The translations under genes were made by a program, and so were the position numbers. A DNA stretch of 64,000 nt. Source: Rhizobium leguminosarum. Its GTDB lineage: Bacteria; Pseudomonadota; Alphaproteobacteria; Rhizobiales; Rhizobiaceae. This document shows, in pieces, positions 59,328-64,000 of the stretch. The notes below the pieces were generated by a model. That model saw nothing but the letters and a program-made list of their open reading frames with translations, searched no databases and was not told the origin of the DNA. The stretch spans positions 1,054,001 to 1,118,000 of the forward strand of contig NZ_MZMU01000003.1 in the NCBI RefSeq assembly GCF_004123835.1, written 5' to 3'. Each line of letters starts with the position of its first letter. Positions within the stretch are counted from its first letter, which is position 1.

Positions 59328-59834
59328 ATGCTCATTATCTTTGGCGGTCCGCCTGGCAGTGGAAAGACGACGATTGCCCGCGCTTTGGCCGAGCGGTTGA
59401 ATGCGGTCCATGTGCGCGTCGATACCATCGAGCAAGCAATCCGCGCTTCCGGAATATCCGATGATGTCGGGCCTGCAGGCTATATCGTGGCTTACGGTAT
59501 CGCCGGAGACAATTTGACCCTTGGCCGGACTGTTATCGCCGACTCCGTCAACCCGCTCCGGATAACCCGGTCAGCATGGCTTTCGGTCGCGCAAGCCGCT
59601 GGGGTGACAGCGGCGGAGGTCGAGGTCGTTTGTTCGGATAAAGCCGAGCATCGCAAGCGTGCTGAAACGCGCCTCACCGATGTCGAAGGTCTTGTGAAAC
59701 CGACATGGCAAGAGGTTTCCGAAAGAGCCTATGACGAGTGGCACGATGCAATCGTCATCGATACGGCTTCGAAAACGGTCGACGCCGTTTTGGATGAACT
59801 GGTGAGCCGATTGAAATCGCTGCCGATACGATGA
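59328..59834 (+). CDS. Small P-loop kinase (AAA/zeta-toxin-like ATPase)
   Basis: 168 residues: Walker A FGGPPGSGKTTIARALAERL at the N-terminus, VRVDTIEQAIRASG, and IADSVNPLRITRSAWLSVAQ with VVCSDKAEHRKRAETR (lid-like Arg). Similar small kinases are predicted to phosphorylate nucleosides, aminoglycosides or sugars. It follows the kinase-GNAT fusion by 73 bp, so both may be transcribed together. The substrate is not deducible. Confidence 0.82.
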   Translation: MLIIFGGPPGSGKTTIARALAERLNAVHVRVDTIEQAIRASGISDDVGPAGYIVAYGIAGDNLTLGRTVIADSVNPLRITRSAWLSVAQAAGVTAAEVEVVCSDKAEHRKRAETRLTDVEGLVKPTWQEVSERAYDEWHDAIVIDTASKTVDAVLDELVSRLKSLPIR

Positions 59835-60055
59835 ATGAATGATCTCGTTTCCGAGCCGACACGTGAGGCGAGGCGGATCTCATCGCAGCATCCTATAGCG
59901 GCCGCCTTCCTGGGCGGCAATGCCGGTTTCGTCTGCCCAGTGGCCTCGGCAGAGGCTGTCAAGATACGGAAATCAATGTGCGGCGGCGATCACGCGTCGG
60001 TCTGTTTGTGCGCCCGACGTGGCAGATGTAGCTTTCTACTGAGTTCCGCAAAATC

Positions 60056-60505
60056 CTATCGTCCGATAGACAGGCCCCCCGCCGCCAATTCTGCCCGGCA
60101 AGCCTCACCAAAATCGAGGAGAAAGTTCATCTCGCCGGAACGCGCGAGATCGCGGATTTCAGAGAGTGAGCGATTTGGCGTCAAATAGGTCTCGACGATC
60201 CTTACCATTGCCAGCTCGGCTCCATCCACGACCGGACGGGATGCGATCAGACGCATGTGGGCGACCAATGCATAAAGCAGCACGAGGTCGGAGACGTCGT
60301 CCTTCTGGTGACTTATTGCGTCACCATAAAGCCGCGTGGCTTCGGTGATGAAATCGGAAAACAGCTTTTCGCGTTTGGCAATCTCGGCCTCGCGTTGTTT
60401 TTCCTTCACCTGTGATCGATGCGTCATCCAGGTGGAGGCAAACGAGGTCAGGCTGCCAATCGCAATGCCGGCGAGCCCCATCAGAGCAGAGATGTATGCG
60501 TCCAT
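60056..60505 (-). CDS. Membrane-anchored hypothetical protein
   Basis: 149 residues from ATG 60505. One N-terminal helix (ISALMGLAGIAIGSLTSFAS) followed by a basic coiled-coil segment (THRSQVKEKQREAEIAKREK) and a helical domain (LLYALVAHMRLIASRPVVDG, FLLDFGEACRAELAAGG). The arrangement resembles small membrane-tethered proteins of unknown function widespread in proteobacteria. GAGAGGAGAAATCTC gives a good ribosome site. It lies 75 bp downstream of the TetR gene on the same strand. Confidence 0.65.
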   Translation of the reverse strand: MDAYISALMGLAGIAIGSLTSFASTWMTHRSQVKEKQREAEIAKREKLFSDFITEATRLYGDAISHQKDDVSDLVLLYALVAHMRLIASRPVVDGAELAMVRIVETYLTPNRSLSEIRDLARSGEMNFLLDFGEACRAELAAGGLSIGR

Positions 60506-60580
60506 GAGATTTCTCCTCTCGGAACGAGCCGGCGCGGGCACCACGTAAATGACAGAGTGGTTGCCCGCGAGCCTCAAGCC

Positions 60581-61276
60581 CTACTCGGCAAGCGGAGGAC
60601 CCACCCACACGCCTGATGGTATTGCAGGGATACAATTCGCTAATCCGTCGAGCATGCCTTGCAAGACGCTCTCAGTCAGCTCCTCCATCTTGTCGCTGGG
60701 GCCGACGAGGCGATCCGCCAGCAGCAAAGTTAGACCGTGCATTTGGGACCAGAAAACAAGAATCGCCCCATCGATCGTGCGGGTATTGGTCTCGGTATCT
60801 GCAATCGGGCGCCCGAGAGCGCCGTCGGAGATCGCGCCAACTATAAGGGCTTTCATGTTGTAAGCCGCCGTTCTTTCGATCGCGGGGCGCCTTTCGTCCT
60901 GCCCGGCGAGGTAGCCGCCGAACATCAATCTGTAGAGCGCCGGATTGTTGACGCCGCCGGAGACATATGCGCGCGCCATAGCTGCCAGCCGCTCGCGCGG
61001 ACTGTCGAGTTCCTTGGTCGCTTCGGCCATCCGCTTCGCCAGCAGTTCGAACCCAACCGCCGAGACGGCTCCCAGCAATTCGCGCTTATCGGCGAAGTGT
61101 TTGTACGGGGCGTTGTGACTGACGCCCGCCCGACGTGCGAGCTCACGAAGCGAAAACTCCGTGCTTTGAGACTCGCTGAGAACGTCCAGGGCGGCCTCTA
61201 CGATCGCCCTCTGCAGGTCGCCGTGGTGGTACGGGCGCTGGTCTTTCGTGGAAATGTCTTGGGTCATGCCATCCAT
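60581..61276 (-). CDS. TetR/AcrR family regulator (WHG-type C-terminal domain)
   Basis: 231 residues. DNA-binding helices at about 38-62 (FSLRELARRAGVSHNAPYKH FAD region) and a C-terminal domain with LAAMARAYVSGGVNNPALYR and LMFGGYL, typical of TetR_C/WHG-domain proteins. It is divergent from the patatin-acetoacetate decarboxylase-hydroxybutyrate dehydrogenase operon, and the gap carries three copies of a 10-bp site. It most likely represses that operon and itself and answers to a lipid- or ketone-derived ligand. Confidence 0.88.
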   Translation of the reverse strand: MDGMTQDISTKDQRPYHHGDLQRAIVEAALDVLSESQSTEFSLRELARRAGVSHNAPYKHFADKRELLGAVSAVGFELLAKRMAEATKELDSPRERLAAMARAYVSGGVNNPALYRLMFGGYLAGQDERRPAIERTAAYNMKALIVGAISDGALGRPIADTETNTRTIDGAILVFWSQMHGLTLLLADRLVGPSDKMEELTESVLQGMLDGLANCIPAIPSGVWVGPPLAE

Positions 61277-61295
61277 TTAGGTTGTTAAGTTGCTC

Positions 61296-61362
61296 ATGTC
61301 AACATTCTGTCGATGGATGTTGACATTGTCCACTCTAGCACTTAAGTGGGCGATGTCAACAT
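61296..61362. promoter_or_regulatory. TetR operator sites
   Basis: ATGTCAACAT at 61296-61305, its complement ATGTTGACAT at 61317-61326, and ATGTCAACAT again at 61353-61362. The first two form an inverted repeat with an 11-bp spacer close to the TetR start (61276); the third lies 53 bp before the patatin start. All three match exactly. Confidence 0.78.
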
Positions 61363-61414
61363 ATGCTGCGGCCGGTCTGGAACGGCGGCGGGATCAACAA
61401 CCGAGGTAAACTGC

Positions 61415-62593
61415 ATGGCCGCTCAACATCCCGTCAAAAACAAGAGGCACCGCATAGCGGAGCGTCCGCCATTTGAGCGTATCGCGCTGTTGTTGCAAGG
61501 CGGAGGGGCGCTCGGTTCATATCAGGCCGGCGTCTATCAAGCACTGGCCGAAGCCGATCTGCATCCTGACTGGGTCGCCGGCATCTCCATCGGTGCCATC
61601 AACAGTGCCCTGATTGCGGGCAATCCGCCTGAAAGACGAGTGGAGGCGCTCCGGAGCTTCTGGGAGACGGTAACCGCCCCGGTTCACGGGTTTCCCACTC
61701 TGTTTTCGGCGATGCTAGGGGCGATGGGGCTCCAGGGTGACTTCGCGCGTGGCCTGCTCAATCAGGCACACGCCTTCGCCACCCTGATGGACGGCGCCGC
61801 GGGCTTCTTCACGCCCCGTCCGGTGCCACCTTTCTTTTCATCCGCCGGCAGCATCGAGGCGGAAAGCTTCTACGACGTCGCACCGCTGAAGGCGACGCTG
61901 GAGCGACTGGTGGACTTCGACCGCATCAACACAGGAGCCATGCGTTTCAGCGTCGGCGCCGTCAACGTGCGCACCGGCAACTTCGAGTATTTCGACACCA
62001 CGACCCATAATATCCGCCCCGAACACATTATGGCGAGCGGCGCCTTGCCGCCGGGTTTCCCGGCCACGAGGATCGACGGCGAGTGTTACTGGGACGGCGG
62101 CCTCATATCGAACACGCCGCTGCAATGGGTCCTCGACAACTCGCCGCGCCAGGACACGCTGGCCTTCCAGGTCGACCTCTGGAGCGCGAGTGGCGAATTC
62201 CCGCGTGACCTCCTCGGAATCGAACTGCGGCAGAAGGATATCCGCTTCTCGAGCCGCACGCGCGCGGCGACCGACCATTTCAAGACGCAGCAGCGGCTGC
62301 GCCGCGCACTCGGCCATCTCGTGGAGCTCGTCCCGCAGGACGCGCTGCTGCAAGCCGATCCCGAGATCAAGCTGCTCGTCGATCAGGCCGACGAGAAGGT
62401 CTACAACATCGTACAGCTCATATATCGCGCCAAGAAATACGAAGCGAGCTCCAAGGATTACGAGTTCTCCCGGCTGACGATGGAGGAGCACTGGGCCTCC
62501 GGCTACAACGACGCCCTTCAAACACTGCGCCACCCCGAGGTGCTGCAGCGGCCCGGCACGCCGGACGGCGTCGCCATTTTCGATTTCGATTGA
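61415..62593 (+). CDS. Patatin-like phospholipase family protein
   Basis: 392 residues from ATG 61415 with GAGG 9 nt upstream. Patatin core: oxyanion LLLQGGGALGSYQAGVYQAL (Gly-rich), nucleophile elbow GISIGA (Ser) and the dyad Asp in YWDGGLISNTPL. C-terminal DUF3734-like extension (about 290-390, KTQQRLRRALGHLVELVP then VYNIVQLIYRAKKYE). Patatin-type hydrolases in this genetic setting are thought to act in polyhydroxybutyrate or lipid turnover. It is the first gene of an operon with acetoacetate decarboxylase (27 bp later) and 3-hydroxybutyrate dehydrogenase, under the divergent TetR. Confidence 0.92.
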   Translation: MAAQHPVKNKRHRIAERPPFERIALLLQGGGALGSYQAGVYQALAEADLHPDWVAGISIGAINSALIAGNPPERRVEALRSFWETVTAPVHGFPTLFSAMLGAMGLQGDFARGLLNQAHAFATLMDGAAGFFTPRPVPPFFSSAGSIEAESFYDVAPLKATLERLVDFDRINTGAMRFSVGAVNVRTGNFEYFDTTTHNIRPEHIMASGALPPGFPATRIDGECYWDGGLISNTPLQWVLDNSPRQDTLAFQVDLWSASGEFPRDLLGIELRQKDIRFSSRTRAATDHFKTQQRLRRALGHLVELVPQDALLQADPEIKLLVDQADEKVYNIVQLIYRAKKYEASSKDYEFSRLTMEEHWASGYNDALQTLRHPEVLQRPGTPDGVAIFDFD

Positions 62594-62620
62594 GTTTTCA
62601 CCAAAGAGAAGAGCACGACC

Positions 62621-63379
62621 ATGAAGATCGCCGCAGTCCGCGAAAATGCCTTCGCGATGCCGCTCAACAATCCGGCCTATCCGAGGCCACCCTACAAGTT
62701 CTACAACCGCGAATTTGTCGTCATCAACTACCGGACCGATCCGGAGACCCTGCGCGCGGTCGTGCCGGAGCCGCTGGAAGTGATCGGCGACACTGTCGCC
62801 TATGAATTCATCCGCATGCCGGATTCGACCGGCTTCGGCGATTATACGGAAACCGGGCAGGTCATTCCGGTGCGCTTCACGACGCCATCTGGCAAGGTGC
62901 AGGAAGGCAGCTACGTGCATGCCATGTATCTTGACGACAACTCTCCGATCGCCGGCGGCCGGGAGATCTGGGGCTTTCCGAAGAAGCTGGCGACGCCGAA
63001 GCTATCGCACGAACAGGAGACGCTCGTCGGGACGCTCCACTACGGCTCGGTTATGTGCGTCACGGCGACCATGGGCTACAAGCATCGCGAGCTCCCGCTG
63101 GAGCCGCTGGCAAAGGCGATGGCGAAGCCCGCCTTCGTGCTGAAGGTCATCCCGCACGTCGACGGTTCGCCCCGGATTTGCGAACTCGTGCGCTACTATC
63201 TCGAGGATGTGACGCTGAAGGGCGCATGGGCCGGGCCAGCAGCCCTGCAATTGTTCGAACACGCAATGTGCGACGTCGCGCGTCTACCCGTGCGCGAGGT
63301 CACGTCGGCCAGCCATTACGTCGCCGACCTGACGCTTGGCCTCGGCGAGGTCGTATTCGACTACCTCCAAAACGACTGA
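62621..63379 (+). CDS. adc: Acetoacetate decarboxylase
   Basis: 252 residues of the acetoacetate decarboxylase family. Schiff-base Lys expected in [21 protein letters not shown]-like [14 protein letters not shown] strands complete the fold (here LHYGSVMC). It converts acetoacetate to acetone and CO2, draining ketone bodies that arise from PHB breakdown. The preceding patatin and following dehydrogenase fit this pathway (hydroxybutyrate to acetoacetate to acetone). Start ATG with AGAGAAGAG upstream. Confidence 0.92.
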   Translation: MKIAAVRENAFAMPLNNPAYPRPPYKFYNREFVVINYRTDPETLRAVVPEPLEVIGDTVAYEFIRMPDSTGFGDYTETGQVIPVRFTTPSGKVQEGSYVHAMYLDDNSPIAGGREIWGFPKKLATPKLSHEQETLVGTLHYGSVMCVTATMGYKHRELPLEPLAKAMAKPAFVLKVIPHVDGSPRICELVRYYLEDVTLKGAWAGPAALQLFEHAMCDVARLPVREVTSASHYVADLTLGLGEVVFDYLQND

Positions 63380-63405
63380 TCTCCTGCAATTGAAAGGAAC
63401 TATCT

Positions 63406-64000
63406 ATGTCTCGATTTGATGGAAGAGTAGCGATTATCACCGGAGCCGCGAGCGGCATCGGCAAGGAAATCGCGCTTCGCTTCGCAGCCGAAGGCGGCAT
63501 TCCCGTGATCGCCGACCTCAATCTCGACGCCGCGAACGCAACGGCCGCCGAGATCAAGGAGAAGGGCGGCGATGCCTTCGCCTTGGCGATGAACGTCGCC
63601 GACGAAGAGCAGGTGGAAAAGGCCGTTGGCGAGGTGATCTCCAGGTTCGGCAAGATCGACGTGCTGGTCAGCAACGCCGGCATCCAGATCGTCAAGCCGC
63701 TGGTCGACTTTCCCTTTGCGGACTGGAGAAAGCTGCTTTCGATCCATCTCGACGGCGCCTTTCTGACCACTCGCGCCTGCCTCAAGCACATGTATGCCGC
63801 CAATTACGGCCGGGTGATTTACATGGGCTCCGTGCACTCCAAGGAAGCCTCGAAGCTGAAGGCGCCCTATGTCACGGCCAAGCACGGACTGATCGGACTG
63901 GCCAAGGTACTGGCAAAGGAAGGGGCCGAACACAACGTCACGGCCAACGTGGTCTGCCCCGGCTTCGTGCGCACGCCGCTCGTTGACAAACAGATCCCCG
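63406..64000 (+). CDS. bdhA: 3-hydroxybutyrate dehydrogenase, partial (runs off the window)
   Basis: The first 198 codons of a classical [12 protein letters not shown] at about 13-21 binds NAD+, [15 protein letters not shown] near 89, catalytic Ser in [18 protein letters not shown] and Tyr-x-x-x-Lys in YVTAKHG near 156-160, [16 protein letters not shown] near 185. The [13 protein letters not shown] and [14 protein letters not shown] segments match D-3-hydroxybutyrate dehydrogenases, which interconvert 3-hydroxybutyrate and acetoacetate. GAAAGGAAC precedes ATG 63406. It is the third gene of the TetR-controlled operon; no stop codon is reached before 64000. Confidence 0.9.
   Translation, partial: MSRFDGRVAIITGAASGIGKEIALRFAAEGGIPVIADLNLDAANATAAEIKEKGGDAFALAMNVADEEQVEKAVGEVISRFGKIDVLVSNAGIQIVKPLVDFPFADWRKLLSIHLDGAFLTTRACLKHMYAANYGRVIYMGSVHSKEASKLKAPYVTAKHGLIGLAKVLAKEGAEHNVTANVVCPGFVRTPLVDKQIP

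Overview
The window looks like a chromosomal segment of a GC-rich alphaproteobacterium of the order Rhizobiales, most likely Rhizobium of the R. leguminosarum/etli group. This rests on the betI-betB-betA choline operon, an R. etli-type asparaginase, the cold-shock/rpsU locus, the DNA exonuclease/ATP-dependent ligase pair, and several families of short palindromic intergenic repeats that I recognise from rhizobial genomes. The assignment is from memory of gene families, not from a search. I see no rRNA, tRNA, CRISPR array, insertion sequence or prophage. The 3' end cuts through a 3-hydroxybutyrate dehydrogenase gene.

Layout. 0.4-2.6 kb: a Cys-rich Rrf2 regulator, two small envelope proteins and a toxin-antitoxin pair. 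2.6-5.5 kb: a small accessory block (MarR, SDR, old-yellow-enzyme reductase) bounded on both sides by copies of the betA 3' end. 5.7-9.7 kb: betA, betB, betI (glycine betaine synthesis from choline) with a BetI-type operator. 9.8-15 kb: HdeD-like protein, orphan antitoxin, EAL-CBS-GGDEF protein, quinone oxidoreductase, MFS exporter with a divergent Cys-rich winged-helix regulator. 16-17.2 kb: a sugar-efflux-type MFS pseudogene with two frameshifts. 17.4-24.6 kb: lipoprotein, asparaginase, DeoR regulator with an operator array, two GST genes, LysR regulator. 25-30 kb: Tat-exported right-handed repeat protein, PAS-GAF-GGDEF-EAL protein, glycerophosphodiester phosphodiesterase. 30-36 kb: hydrolases, exonuclease/ligase repair pair, two L,D-transpeptidases. 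37-38.8 kb: cold-shock gene and rpsU, embedded in three unrelated tandem repeat arrays, two of them made of mini-hairpins. 38.9-42.7 kb: a peroxide/thiol stress block (ohrR-ohr, second MarR, DUF899, DUF1579, VOC). 42.9-46.5 kb: two ABC-F ATPases, the first preceded by a 22-codon leader ORF and a three-segment attenuator-like arrangement. 46.7-55 kb: antitoxin-like genes, HerA-like ATPase, broken Nudix gene, zwf, tam, CNNM/CorC-type protein. 55.7-60.5 kb: chemoreceptor, kinase-GNAT fusion, small kinase. 60.6-64 kb: TetR regulator divergent from a patatin / acetoacetate decarboxylase / 3-hydroxybutyrate dehydrogenase operon.

How it works together. Most of the window is housekeeping or stress-adaptation cargo arranged as short operons, each with a local repressor and a visible dyad operator (BetI, OhrR, two MarR, DeoR, TetR, Cys-rich wHTH). 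Palindromic repeats occupy most long gaps. In at least two places they have entered coding sequence: the signal-peptide region of the gene at 950 and the 3' end of betI. The best candidates for undescribed biology are the putative leader-peptide attenuator in front of the ABC-F gene (44402-44639) and the hairpin arrays around cspA/rpsU.
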